DNA from: Corynebacterium sp. SCR221107
Lineage (GTDB): Bacteria; Actinomycetota; Actinomycetes; Mycobacteriales; Mycobacteriaceae
NCBI RefSeq assembly: GCF_027886475.1
Contig: NZ_CP115670.1
Span: forward strand, 992,001 to 1,056,000
Direction: 5' to 3'
DNA length: 64,000 nt
In this document: positions 46,495-55,079 of the stretch, piece after piece
Position numbering within the stretch: the first letter of the stretch is position 1
Layout of the letters: every line of letters starts with the position of its first letter
Program-made: the position numbers and the translations under genes
The notes under the pieces: model-generated
What the model was told of the DNA's origin: nothing
Databases searched by the model: none
Seen by the model: the letters and a program-made list of their open reading frames with translations, nothing else

Positions 46495-47268
46495 ATGACG
46501 TACGAGAACATCCTCGTAGCAACCGAAGGCCGTGTTGCCACCATCACGCTTAATCGTCCGAAAGCGCTCAACGCGCTGAACGACGCCACCATGCGCGAAG
46601 TGGTTGCTGCTGGCCGTGAACTCGATGCCGATCCAGGCATTGGGTGCATTATCGTTACTGGCTCCGAAAAGGCTTTTGCAGCAGGTGCCGACATCAAGGA
46701 AATGGCCGAGAAGTCCGGCACTGAGATGTTCATGAGCAACTGGTTTGCAGGTTGGGAGGAATTCACCCGGCTGCGGACCCCTGTCATCGCGGCGGTCAAT
46801 GGCTACGCGCTCGGCGGTGGCTGCGAGCTGGCGATGATGTGTGACTTTATCATCGCTGGTGAAAAGGCCAAGTTTGGTCAGCCGGAAATCAATCTCGGCG
46901 TGATCCCAGGAATGGGAGGATCGCAGCGGCTGACTAGGGCGATTGGGAAGGCGAAGGCGATGGAAATGTGCTTGACCGGGCGCATGATGGATGCCGCCGA
47001 AGCCGAACGATCCGGTTTGGTTGCGCGCGTTGTGCCGGTCGAACAGCTGCTGGATGAGGCAAAGAAGACGGCTTCGCTGATCGCATCGAAGTCGCTGGTG
47101 GCATCCCAGATGGCCAAGGAGGCCGTCAACGCGGCTTATGAAACTACTCTCGCCCAGGGAATTGTTTTCGAGCGCCGCCTTTTCCACTCGGCATTTTCTT
47201 CCCATGACCAGGCTGAAGGTATGGCGGCCTTCGTAGAAAAGAGGGAGCCGAACTTTACCCACGACTAA
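46495..47268 (+). CDS. Enoyl-CoA hydratase
   Basis: 257 aa from the ATG at 46495 with TAAGGAG 6 bases upstream. Standard hydratase length. Seen: [17 protein letters not shown] (about 17-33), [15 protein letters not shown] (about 60-74), the oxyanion-hole and first catalytic Glu region [18 protein letters not shown] (about 100-117; E in GGCELA) and the second Glu in [21 protein letters not shown] (split at about residue 131). Both acid residues of crotonase are present. It hydrates 2-enoyl-CoA to 3-hydroxyacyl-CoA. Separated by 152 bases with a palindrome from the upstream crotonase, so it may have its own promoter. Confidence 0.93.
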   Translation: MTYENILVATEGRVATITLNRPKALNALNDATMREVVAAGRELDADPGIGCIIVTGSEKAFAAGADIKEMAEKSGTEMFMSNWFAGWEEFTRLRTPVIAAVNGYALGGGCELAMMCDFIIAGEKAKFGQPEINLGVIPGMGGSQRLTRAIGKAKAMEMCLTGRMMDAAEAERSGLVARVVPVEQLLDEAKKTASLIASKSLVASQMAKEAVNAAYETTLAQGIVFERRLFHSAFSSHDQAEGMAAFVEKREPNFTHD

Positions 47269-47406
47269 ACCACGTTCGGGTTTCGCCACAGGTGCTGCGG
47301 CAAGCTTTTGCTCGCAAGCGGATTGCGAGGCTGGCACAGCCCCATGATCCCTGGCCGCCGACGCACCTTGGCCAGGCAACGTACGAATGCGCGCCGTGCA
47401 ATCCCG

Positions 47407-47435
47407 CCGTGGCGCCCTTTACTGAGGCGCCACGG
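47407..47435 (+). terminator. Hairpin after enoyl-CoA hydratase gene
   Basis: CCGTGGCGCC (47407-47416) and GGCGCCACGG (47426-47435), perfect 10-bp arms with a 9-base loop. It isolates the beta-oxidation genes from the ABC exporter operon. No T-run. Confidence 0.65.
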
Positions 47436-47472
47436 TGGGTTCGCGGCGCTTTCACCTTTTCGGGGTCAAGCG

Positions 47473-47502
47473 TTGAGGGTGCCGACGGTGTGTCGGTAAC
47501 CT
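47473..47502 (+). promoter_or_regulatory. Promoter with internal operator for ABC exporter operon
   Basis: TTGAGG (47473-47478) and TAACCT (47497-47502) with 18-base spacing. An inverted repeat CCGAC-GGTGT-GTCGG (47482-47496) fills the spacer. The ATG follows 7 bases after the -10 box with no ribosome site, so the mRNA may be leaderless. An operator between -35 and -10 suits repression by the TetR protein at the end of the operon. Confidence 0.45.
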
Positions 47503-47509
47503 ATGTCTC

Positions 47510-48658
47510 ATGTACTTAGCGTGGCGTGAGATATGGTTTGCGCGGACGAGATTCCTTATGGTCGGAGGGGTGTTGGCGCTTATGTCCATCCTTATCGTGA
47601 TCATCTCCGGATTGTCTGCAGGATTGGTCAACGACGGTGTTTCCTCCCTTAAGAAGATGGACGCGGACATCGTCGCGTTTGAAGAGGGCACGAAGTCTGA
47701 TTCGGCGTTTACTCGCTCCGTCGTTGACCAAAGCTTGGTTCAGCGGTGGCGGGAATTGGATGGTATCGAGGACGCAGCGCCGCTGGGACTATCCATCGTG
47801 AATGCGAAAAACAGCGACGGCAGCCCGGTTGATCTGAGCCTGTTTGGAATTGTCCCTGGTTCCTTCATCGACCCCGTTCCTGCGGAAGGAAAGGCCATTC
47901 CGCAGCTTCAAGGTAACGCAAATCCAACGGCAACAAAGCACGAAATCGTTGTTTCTTCGACCCTGAAAGATGAAGGCGTGGAGCTTGGGGACGAACTGAC
48001 CCTCGATCGCCTCGGCACGAAGCTAAAAGTCGTGGGTTTTGCCGAGGGGCAACGCACGTTTGGTCACGTGGACGTGGCCTTCCTGCCCATCGATGTATGG
48101 CAGGAAATTCATGCCGGCGCCCGCGCGGGCGAGGTGGTTCGCGACAACGCCTACCAAGAAGCGAGCGTCATCGTGGCGCGAGGCAACGTTGATCTAGACG
48201 CCGTCTCGCAGGAGTTGGGTATGGATGCGCGCACAATGCAAACAGCATTCGAATCCTCGCCGGGATATCTGGCTGAGTCCATGACCATGTCGTTGATTCA
48301 GTGGTTCCTTTACGCCATCGCGGCTTTGGTGACCGGAGCCTTCTTCCTTGTCTGGACTATTCAGCGCAGCGGCGACATTGCGGTCATGCGCGCGATGGGA
48401 GCCACGAAGGGCTTTTTGTTGCGTGATAGCCTCGGGCAAGCCGTGATCATCTTGGTATCCTCGCTGCTTATTGGTGTTGTGATCGCGCTTGCCATGGCCT
48501 CAGGCTTGGAGAAAACCGCAATGCCATTTGCGATAGAGACCGGCCCCGTTTCACTTGGTACGCTGCTGCTATTTCTTTTCGGCATGGCCGGCGCAGCGGT
48601 TGCAGTTTTCCAAGTCACCCGCACAGATCCATTAACCGCATTGGGGGAGAACCGATGA
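47510..48658 (+). CDS. FtsX-like ABC transporter permease (HrtB-like)
   Basis: 382 aa, MacB/FtsX-type permease: one helix at about 17-38, a large extracytoplasmic domain (about 45-255), then three helices at about 262-285, 308-335 and 345-368. The start MYLAWREIWFARTRFLMVGG closely resembles HrtB/DevC permeases. In corynebacteria HrtAB exports excess haem; other homologues export peptides or drugs. The ATP-binding gene overlaps its end by 4 bases (ATGA). Substrate is not proven; no haem-sensing two-component genes are adjacent. Confidence 0.82.
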   Translation: MYLAWREIWFARTRFLMVGGVLALMSILIVIISGLSAGLVNDGVSSLKKMDADIVAFEEGTKSDSAFTRSVVDQSLVQRWRELDGIEDAAPLGLSIVNAKNSDGSPVDLSLFGIVPGSFIDPVPAEGKAIPQLQGNANPTATKHEIVVSSTLKDEGVELGDELTLDRLGTKLKVVGFAEGQRTFGHVDVAFLPIDVWQEIHAGARAGEVVRDNAYQEASVIVARGNVDLDAVSQELGMDARTMQTAFESSPGYLAESMTMSLIQWFLYAIAALVTGAFFLVWTIQRSGDIAVMRAMGATKGFLLRDSLGQAVIILVSSLLIGVVIALAMASGLEKTAMPFAIETGPVSLGTLLLFLFGMAGAAVAVFQVTRTDPLTALGENR

Positions 48659-49338
48659 GCAATAATGACGTCGCAGCTGCCATTGTGCGCGATGTTTCCA
48701 AGTCCTATGGCGACGGTGAGTCGACAGTGAAAGCGCTTGACCGGGTAAATCTTCACGTCCGCAGGGGTGAGTTTATTGCTATCGTTGGGCCTTCGGGCAG
48801 CGGAAAGTCCTCATTGCTGGCCATCGCTGGTGCTTTGACTGTGCCGGATGAAGGCGAAGTCGTCATAGGTGGCGAAACCCTTGCCGGAAAACGCGAAAAG
48901 GAACTCACCGCGCTTCGCAGGCAGCACATCGGATTTGTGTTCCAGTCCGGCAACTTGCCTCCGGCTCTTACTGCTCGCGAGCAGCTCGAATTGGCGGCAA
49001 AGATTATTGGCCGCACAGGTAGCAAATCTCCACAGCAGCTCCTGGAGGCGGTGGGCATGGCGCACAAAGCCGGCAATCGCCCTGGCACTCTTTCCGGTGG
49101 CGAAAGGCAGCGCGTGGGTATCGCCCGTGCGCTCGTTGGTGATCCTGACCTGCTTCTTGTCGACGAGCCCACGGCGGCGCTCGATCAGCAACGTTCGTTA
49201 GAGATTGTGAAGTTGCTGGCTAGTCAGGCGCATGATCATGGCGTCGGTGCGGTGATGGTTACCCATGATCATGACATTTTGGGTCATTGTGACCATGTGT
49301 ATGAAATGGTGGATGGGCGCTTGGGCGCGGTGCGCTAA
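48655..49338 (+). CDS. ABC transporter ATP-binding protein (HrtA/LolD-like)
   Basis: 227 aa. Walker A GPSGSGKSSLLAIAG (about 43-57), Q-loop FQSGNLPPALT (about 96), signature TLSGGERQRVGIARAL (about 144-159), Walker B DLLLVDEPTAALD (about 165-177), H-loop VMVTHDHDI (about 200). It powers the FtsX-like permease encoded just before, overlapping it by 4 bases. Length and motifs fit the LolD/MacB/HrtA branch of exporters. Confidence 0.93.
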   Translation: MSNNDVAAAIVRDVSKSYGDGESTVKALDRVNLHVRRGEFIAIVGPSGSGKSSLLAIAGALTVPDEGEVVIGGETLAGKREKELTALRRQHIGFVFQSGNLPPALTAREQLELAAKIIGRTGSKSPQQLLEAVGMAHKAGNRPGTLSGGERQRVGIARALVGDPDLLLVDEPTAALDQQRSLEIVKLLASQAHDHGVGAVMVTHDHDILGHCDHVYEMVDGRLGAVR

Positions 49339-49348
49339 AATCCCAGCC

Positions 49349-49921
49349 ATGCCAAAGATCAGCGCCAGCACCGTTGCCGAACATCATGAAATTCAGCATC
49401 AGCAGGTCCTTGACGCTGCCCTGGCGTTGATCGAATCCTCCCGCGGTGCAGTGCCGGCGGTGGGGGAGGTGGCCAAGAAGGTGGGATTAGCTCGCAGTAG
49501 CGTGTATCAGTACATTTCCTCCAAGCAGGACTTGGTGGCGCAGCTGCTCACGCGCTTTCTTAAACAGTGGGCGGAAGAAGTTGCGGCTGCAATGGATGCT
49601 GCCGGTTCGGATCCGCGGGCACGACTTGATGCCTATATTGAATCAAACTTGGAGCTTTTCACGCAGTGGCAAGGTGATGCGCTGATGCTTGCGGCAGCCC
49701 AGACACCTGGAATTTTTCAGGTTGAGCAGGTTCACCAAGCCCACCTTGCTTTGAATCCTTCTCTTGTTCAGTCATTAACGGATGCCGGGATGGAAAAACA
49801 AGAAGCAACTGTTTATGCGAGCATATTGGATTCGGCAATTCACTCCGGAGCCAAGCTGATCCTCGAAGGTCGCGATCGGGCGGTGGTTCGCCACGCCCTG
49901 TCTAGGATGCTTGATTTCTAA
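49349..49921 (+). CDS. TetR-family regulator of the ABC exporter operon
   Basis: 190 aa from the ATG at 49349, 10 bases after the ATPase stop; the frame extends upstream inside the ATPase gene. TetR HTH at about 12-60: VLDAALALIESSRGAVPAV, EVAKKVGLARSSVYQYISSKQDLV. The C-terminal ligand domain is present. Third gene of the exporter operon, so self-regulation through the repeat between the -35 and -10 boxes (47482-47496) is likely but unproven. Confidence 0.88.
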   Translation: MPKISASTVAEHHEIQHQQVLDAALALIESSRGAVPAVGEVAKKVGLARSSVYQYISSKQDLVAQLLTRFLKQWAEEVAAAMDAAGSDPRARLDAYIESNLELFTQWQGDALMLAAAQTPGIFQVEQVHQAHLALNPSLVQSLTDAGMEKQEATVYASILDSAIHSGAKLILEGRDRAVVRHALSRMLDF

Positions 49922-50204
49922 TATTTTTTAGCACAGGCCTGGGAACCAATGATTGCCACTGGATGGGGTTCCCGACCGGAGGATCCGTGTGGAAAAACGG
50001 CGTTGTCAGCGAGCTTTGAAAGGGCTTGGCAGTAGAACCACCTTTGCCTAAGAAAAGTTGGAGTTGTCTTAGAATATTATTTCTATCGATCAATAGTTAT
50101 TGACGGTTCATGATCCCCACGTTAGTCTCACCTGCATGAAGCAATGACCGCTTCATCCATCACATAAGCCTGAGAGCTCACTTTCTTGGAGGGGGTAGAC
50201 CATC

Positions 50205-51568
50205 ATGGCGATCATTCAGCGGGTGCCTGGCCACCTGCAATCAGCACCACCACTTATTGCGCCGGGTGCGAGCACCCACAAGCCCGAAGACCTGCGGGCA
50301 GCGGTGAAGGCGGCCTTCATCGGTACCTTCATCGAGTGGTTCGATTATGCTTCTTACCTCTACATGTCAGCAATCGTGGCGTTGGTGTTCTTCCCAGAAC
50401 TCGAAGGGCGAACCGCCTTGATTTACACCTTCGGCCTGTTTGCACTGTCTTTCCTCGTGCGACCAGTCGGCGCTGTGATTTGGGGACACATTGGGGATAG
50501 GTTGGGGCGCATCCACACGCTTTCGGCATCCATCCTGCTCATGAGCGGTGCCACCTTTGTTATCGGCGTCTTGCCCGGATATGCCTCGATCGGTGCCGCG
50601 GCACCGCTATTGTTATTGGTTTGCCGGTTTGTGCAAGCCTTTTCTGCCGCCGGTGAATACGCGGGTGCCTCCACTCACCTTGCGGAAGTCGCACCCGAAG
50701 GCAAGCGGGGCCTGTATTCCGCGATCGTGCCGGCTGCGACTGCAACTGGCCTACTCTTGGGGTCGTTGATCGCTACTTTCCTGACTGGATTCCTCGATGG
50801 CGGCGCCCTGCAGTCGTGGGGTTGGCGTATTCCATTTCTCCTTGCAGCCCCCTTGGGCATTTATGGCCTTATTGTTCGCCTCATACCAATGAGTCGGAGC
50901 GCTTTACTGAGGCCACCAGCGAACTTCCTGATGCTCAAGCTCCTCGTGGCCCGGTTCGAGAAGTGCTGCACTATCCGCGAGCGTTGCTCATCGGATTTGC
51001 CGGTTCCGTGCTCGGTGCCATCGGCTTCTACGTGATCCTGACCTACCTGCCAACGTATCTGTCCAAGGAACTTGGCATGTCGGCGACCATGGCGTTTATT
51101 TCTTCATCCATAGCCTCGGCCTGTTATGCGGCATTGACCCTGGTGACCGGCTATCTCTCCGACCGAATCGGAAGGCGTAGGGCGATGCTGGTTGCCACAG
51201 GCTCGATGCTTCTCGGTGCCGTTCCCGCTTTCGTGCTGCTGGAAACCGAAGTGTTCCTCATCGTGGTCGCAGTCCAGATCTTCCTCGGTGCCTTGTTGGC
51301 TCTCAACAACGGTGTGCTGCCAGCATTCTTGTCGGAGCAATTCCCTACGCGTACCCGCCTTACGGGCTTTGCCTTGACTTTCAATTTTGCCAACGCGATT
51401 TTCGGAGGCACCGCGCCGATGGTGGTCACCTGGCTGATCGGTTCCACGGGGTCGCTGCTGTCCCCAGCCTTCTACCTTGCTTTTGCCGCAGTGGTCACGG
51501 GTATCGCGGTGGTCTTTGCCGGAAAGCACAATAAGCTTGCCGACGAAACCGTGGTAACTGCCTCCTAG
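50205..51568 (+). pseudogene. MFS transporter (metabolite:H+ symporter type), frameshifted
   Basis: A 12-helix MFS protein of the ProP/ShiA type read in two frames: 50205 to about 50882, then about 50883-51568. Family marks: IGTFIEWFDYASYLYMS (about 38-54), GAVIWGHIGDRLGR (loop 2-3 motif, about 86-99), VCRFVQAFSAAGEY (about 140), LSDRIGRRRAM (second half). At 50880-50884 one base appears lost: restoring a T in CTC-ATACC gives L-Y-T-N-E-S-E-R-F and one continuous reading frame of about 454 codons. Likely substrates are organic acids or osmolytes. Could be a true pseudogene or a sequencing error. Confidence 0.8.
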
Positions 51569-51741
51569 AAGAAAATTCGGAGACCTCCACAGCAGTCGCG
51601 GGATGATCAATGAATCCGTGTGAAGCCACATTCGAAAAGTAACCCACCCTTCCTGCTTGTGCCACCATGCAGGTTGGGTGTGTCCATTGGTCGTCCTTCT
51701 GCAGCCAAGTGCCGAAGGAGCCGGGAGGGATGCTCCTAGGG

Positions 51742-52263
51742 TTATTGCTTCTTGGCTTCCTCGACGACGTCACCGTGGCTTTGTCGTACTTTGTTGAGTA
51801 ATGAGACAAGCTGCGACAGCTCTCCAGGTTCCAAACCGAGTTGACAAAAGTAGCGATTGAGCACGGGTGTTGCCGCACCTACCAATGCGATTCCTTGATC
51901 GGTGATTGATACCAAGGTGCCGCGCCCGTCATTGGGATCTGGTTGGCGCCTGACGAGGCCAGCTTTTTCTAACTGGGAGACCTGGTGGGTGACGGATGCT
52001 GCGGGAAGATGAAGTCGAACGCTGGCTTTAGTCATAGGCAATGCGCCCGTTCGCGAGAACATCAGCATCGCTAGAAGCTCATAACGAGGGAAGCTAATAG
52101 CGAAAGGCTTGAGAACCTCATCTGCTCGTTGACGCATGAGCTGTGCGCTTCGCATTACAGCCGTGAGCGCTTCCATACCTGGCGCCGCCTCGTTCCAACC
52201 ATGAGCCTCCCAATTGCGTCGCGCGAGAGCGATCGAGTCTATCTGTGGGCGTGCGGCGGGCAT
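51742..52263 (-). CDS. MarR-family transcriptional regulator
   Basis: 173 aa from the ATG at 52263 (the frame stays open to 52308). Winged helix region: FAISFPRYELLAMLMFSRTGALPMTKAS (about 55-82), RLHLPAASVTHQVSQLEKAGLVRRQPDPNDGRGTLVSITDQG (split; recognition helix about 86-102, wing D-x-R at about 113). The D-P-N-D-G-R wing signature is clear. Same strand as and downstream of the acyl-CoA synthetase gene (157 bases apart). MarR proteins often sense aromatic acids or acyl-CoA, so regulation of that synthetase is plausible. Confidence 0.88.
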   Translation of the reverse strand: MPAARPQIDSIALARRNWEAHGWNEAAPGMEALTAVMRSAQLMRQRADEVLKPFAISFPRYELLAMLMFSRTGALPMTKASVRLHLPAASVTHQVSQLEKAGLVRRQPDPNDGRGTLVSITDQGIALVGAATPVLNRYFCQLGLEPGELSQLVSLLNKVRQSHGDVVEEAKKQ

Positions 52264-52420
52264 GTGGTGTAGCTTTCTGTTTCGGGGATCGGCCGGTGGA
52301 AAACCCAAAGACCCACCTTATTCGACGCTTTGGGTGGGCCTTGGAGAGATACGAGCCTATATTAGGGCATCCGGAAAACTTTCAAGAATCCGATAAGTTG
52401 ATTTGTCTTTATGCCTCACA

Positions 52421-54160
52421 TTAGCCCTTCAGGGATGGGAAATCGGAATCGGTGAACTCCGAGCTCACCGAGGTTGCTCCATCGTCGTCTGCGTGAATCT
52501 CCTTTTCGCGCTTTCTCAGGTCCACGCGACGAATCTTGCCAGAGATCGTCTTCGGCAATTCGAAAAACTCCAGTCGGCGAATGCGCTTGTACGGAGCCAG
52601 CCCGTCACGACAGTGTTTGAGGATGGACTCGGCTACGTCGGCAGTGGGCTCGAAGCCTGGTGCAAGCATGATGTAGGCCTTGGGAACCGCCAAGCGAATG
52701 GGATCTGGGGAGGGAACCACGGCGACGTCGGCTACGGCCGGGTGTTCGATGACAACCGATTCCAACTCGAAGGGGGATAAACGATAATCGGAGGCCTTGA
52801 ACACGTCATCGGCACGGCCAACGTAGAAAATGTAGCCGTCCTCATCCCGCTCAGCGGTGTCACCGGTGTGGTAAAAGCCATCCCGGAACACGTTTGCATT
52901 CTTATCTGGGTCACCGTAATAGCCTGGGGTAAGCCCCACTGGGCGTGGATCGATCCGTAGGCAAATCTCACCACTGTCACCGATTTCATTGGTGACTGGG
53001 TCGATCAGTACCACATCCATACCTGGCAGTGGGCGTCCCATCGAACCGGGCTTTACCTTCTGTCCCGGGGTGTTTGCTACCTGCAAGGTGGACTCGGTCT
53101 GGCCGAAGCCATCGCGGACGGAGGTATGCCAAGCGTTTTCAATCGTGGAGATAAGCTCTGGGTTCAATGGCTCACCAGCCGCGACCAGTTTCTTGGGAGG
53201 GTTTTTCATACGTCCCAAGTCGGCCTGCACAAGCATGCGCCACACAGTTGGCGGGGCGCAAAAGCTGGTGACGCCTTCCTCATCCATCTTGTCCATGAGC
53301 GCTGCTGCATCAAAGCGCGCATAGTTGTAGAGAAACACCGTAGCCCCGGCGATCCAAGGAGCAAAGAAGTTAGACCACGCGTGCTTTGCCCAACCTGGGG
53401 CTGCGACATTGAGGTGAACATCTCCTGGCTGCAACCCAATCCAGTACATCGTGGTCAAATGACCTACCGGATACGACGTGTGGGTGTGCTCCACAAGCTT
53501 GGCTTTAGAGGTGGTGCCAGAGGTGAAATACAGCAGCAAGGTCTCGTCCGCCAGAGTGTCCTGGGTGGGGGTGAACTCAACGGGCGCGGAATAGGAGTCG
53601 GAATAACGCAGGGTCGGGTGAGAGTCTTGTGCATCCGCCTCTTCGCCCACCTGGATCATGGTGAATTCCCCGGTGACGTTGTTGAATTTCTCGGCGTCTT
53701 CGGCGTTGGCAACCACCCAAGAGATGTCAGCGCGCTCGGTGCGATCCTGGAGATCCGCCGTGCCGAGCATCGCGGTGGCAGGGTTGAGGACGAAGCCGGC
53801 CTTGATGCAGGCGAGCATACACTCCCACAGTTCCACCTGGTTGTTGAGCATGAGCATGACTCGATCGCCGCGTTGGACACCTTGCTCGATGAGCCAGTTG
53901 GCCAGTTGGCTCGAACGTGCCGACAACTCTGCGAAGGTACGGCGGGTGCTGGGCCCATCCACCTCGCAGATCACCAGAGCCTCGCGATCGGCAGAGGTGG
54001 GATCAGCGGCCAGCTTGTCGAACCAATCGAGCGCGAAATTGAACTTTTCGAAACGTGGCCACTCGAATCCAGCTCGGGCGGCCTCGTAGTCGGTCTGATG
54101 GCTAACGAGGAAATCGCGGGCCTTAGCAAACTGTTCGGTGACAGTCAGAGTAGTGGTCAT
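52421..54160 (-). CDS. Acyl-CoA synthetase (AMP-forming, medium-chain/ACSM-like)
   Basis: 579 aa from the ATG at 54160 with GGAGG 5 bases upstream. Activates carboxylic acids to acyl-CoA through an acyl-adenylate. Seen: P-loop YFTSGTTSKAKLVEHTHTS (about 208-226), GFGQTESTLQVANTPG (about 348-363), YHTGDTAERDEDGYIFYVGRADD (split, about 432-454) and C-terminal PKTISGKIRR (about 545-554). The catalytic Lys in SGK is the residue that Pat-type acetyltransferases modify, and a pat-acuC pair lies about 4 kb away. Two imperfect GlxR-type sites precede it. Confidence 0.92.
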   Translation of the reverse strand: MTTTLTVTEQFAKARDFLVSHQTDYEAARAGFEWPRFEKFNFALDWFDKLAADPTSADREALVICEVDGPSTRRTFAELSARSSQLANWLIEQGVQRGDRVMLMLNNQVELWECMLACIKAGFVLNPATAMLGTADLQDRTERADISWVVANAEDAEKFNNVTGEFTMIQVGEEADAQDSHPTLRYSDSYSAPVEFTPTQDTLADETLLLYFTSGTTSKAKLVEHTHTSYPVGHLTTMYWIGLQPGDVHLNVAAPGWAKHAWSNFFAPWIAGATVFLYNYARFDAAALMDKMDEEGVTSFCAPPTVWRMLVQADLGRMKNPPKKLVAAGEPLNPELISTIENAWHTSVRDGFGQTESTLQVANTPGQKVKPGSMGRPLPGMDVVLIDPVTNEIGDSGEICLRIDPRPVGLTPGYYGDPDKNANVFRDGFYHTGDTAERDEDGYIFYVGRADDVFKASDYRLSPFELESVVIEHPAVADVAVVPSPDPIRLAVPKAYIMLAPGFEPTADVAESILKHCRDGLAPYKRIRRLEFFELPKTISGKIRRVDLRKREKEIHADDDGATSVSSEFTDSDFPSLKG

Positions 54161-54213
54161 GGTTCCTCCAAAAAGGTCGAAAGGTGTGGGGTGGATCAAT
54201 GTTTCACGATTGA

Positions 54214-54229
54214 TGTGACCTATGTCCCA
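54214..54229. promoter_or_regulatory. GlxR-type site upstream of acyl-CoA synthetase
   Basis: TGTGACCTATGTCCCA matches TGTGA-N6-TCACA with one mismatch and has the TA centre. It is 54 bases before the ATG. A weaker second match, TGTGACCCACGTCATT, is at 54279-54294. Confidence 0.45.
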
Positions 54230-54311
54230 CCTAGAATACTTGCAAGTTGAAGTAAATGCGACTTTTTTGAAGAAAAACTGTGACCCACGTCATTGACTAG
54301 CGGTTTTGTTC

Positions 54312-54884
54312 CTAAAACTGATGGCTGATCCCACCGAGAATGAGTCGTCCAAGTTCTCGGTAAGCCACATGGGCGCTAGCGATTGGCTCGTAGTCTCCAC
54401 GCTGAATGTGTTCTAGGCTATGGCCGATAAATGCCGCGACGAGGCGCGAATCGAGCGACCGAAATTCCCCTTCGGAGATGCCCCTTTCGATGAGTGTCTT
54501 GATGGTCTCGGCTGCGGCCTGGGTGTTTGTTTCGAAAACCTGCCTACCAATAGGGGTTGTTGCAAGGTCGTTCATAAATGCGGGTGAGGCGGGTTCTAGG
54601 GTGGTTGTAATGGCCTCGAAATAGTCCTTGATGCATGCCTGGGGAGACTTAGAATCCGAGATTGTTAATGCAGTTCTGCGGGAAACCTCCTTAAAGAAGC
54701 TGATCAGAATTCTCCTGAGGATTGCATCCTTGCTCTCGCCGAGGGCGTAAAGGGTGGACTTGGAGCAGTGATAGTCGCGGGTGGCCTTATCGATGGTGAA
54801 ATCTGCAAAGCCGTGGGCGAGGAAGTCGGACAGGATCTGGTTAAAAAGGATGCGCTGGCGGGGGCTTAGTGAGCTTGTGGTCAT
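54312..54884 (-). CDS. TetR-family regulator of acyl-CoA degradation
   Basis: 190 aa from the ATG at 54884, chosen for the TTAAGG site 6 bases upstream and normal TetR length; the frame is open to 54986. HTH at about 12-55: QRILFNQILSDFLAHGFADF, DKATRDYHCSKSTLYALGESKDAIL. It diverges from the acyl-CoA dehydrogenase gene, and the inverted repeat 54993-55020 sits between them. The same repeat is present 11 kb away before the thiolase operon. It is therefore the best candidate for a local fatty/branched acyl-CoA pathway repressor. Ligand unknown, perhaps an acyl-CoA. Confidence 0.87.
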   Translation of the reverse strand: MTTSSLSPRQRILFNQILSDFLAHGFADFTIDKATRDYHCSKSTLYALGESKDAILRRILISFFKEVSRRTALTISDSKSPQACIKDYFEAITTTLEPASPAFMNDLATTPIGRQVFETNTQAAAETIKTLIERGISEGEFRSLDSRLVAAFIGHSLEHIQRGDYEPIASAHVAYRELGRLILGGISHQF

Positions 54885-54992
54885 GGTGGCCTTAAGAGTT
54901 GGTGGCGCTGTGTGGTTAATGAGTCTGGAAGGTTCGAATGGGGAAGTTGTTGGGGGAAATTTCCCAAAATTAGTGACGGTGGTCATAGCGTA

Positions 54993-55020
54993 CTGTACGA
55001 TAGCTATTTAATTCGTACAG
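54993..55020. promoter_or_regulatory. TetR operator between tetR and acyl-CoA dehydrogenase
   Basis: CTGTACGA-N12-TCGTACAG: perfect 8-bp inverted arms, 28 bases in total. It is nearly identical in arms and spacing to 43963-43990. It lies 60 bases before the dehydrogenase ATG and 109 before the tetR ATG. An extra half-site CTGTAC follows at about 55029-55034. Confidence 0.75.
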
Positions 55021-55079
55021 TTTCGATGCTGTACTGAGGATGACCGAACCAGATACAAGCCTCTGAGGAGTAACAAATC

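Noticed and set aside
53126..54250. 374-codon plus-strand frame opposite acyl-CoA synthetase
   Set aside because: Antisense shadow; the minus-strand protein has all AMP-ligase motifs.
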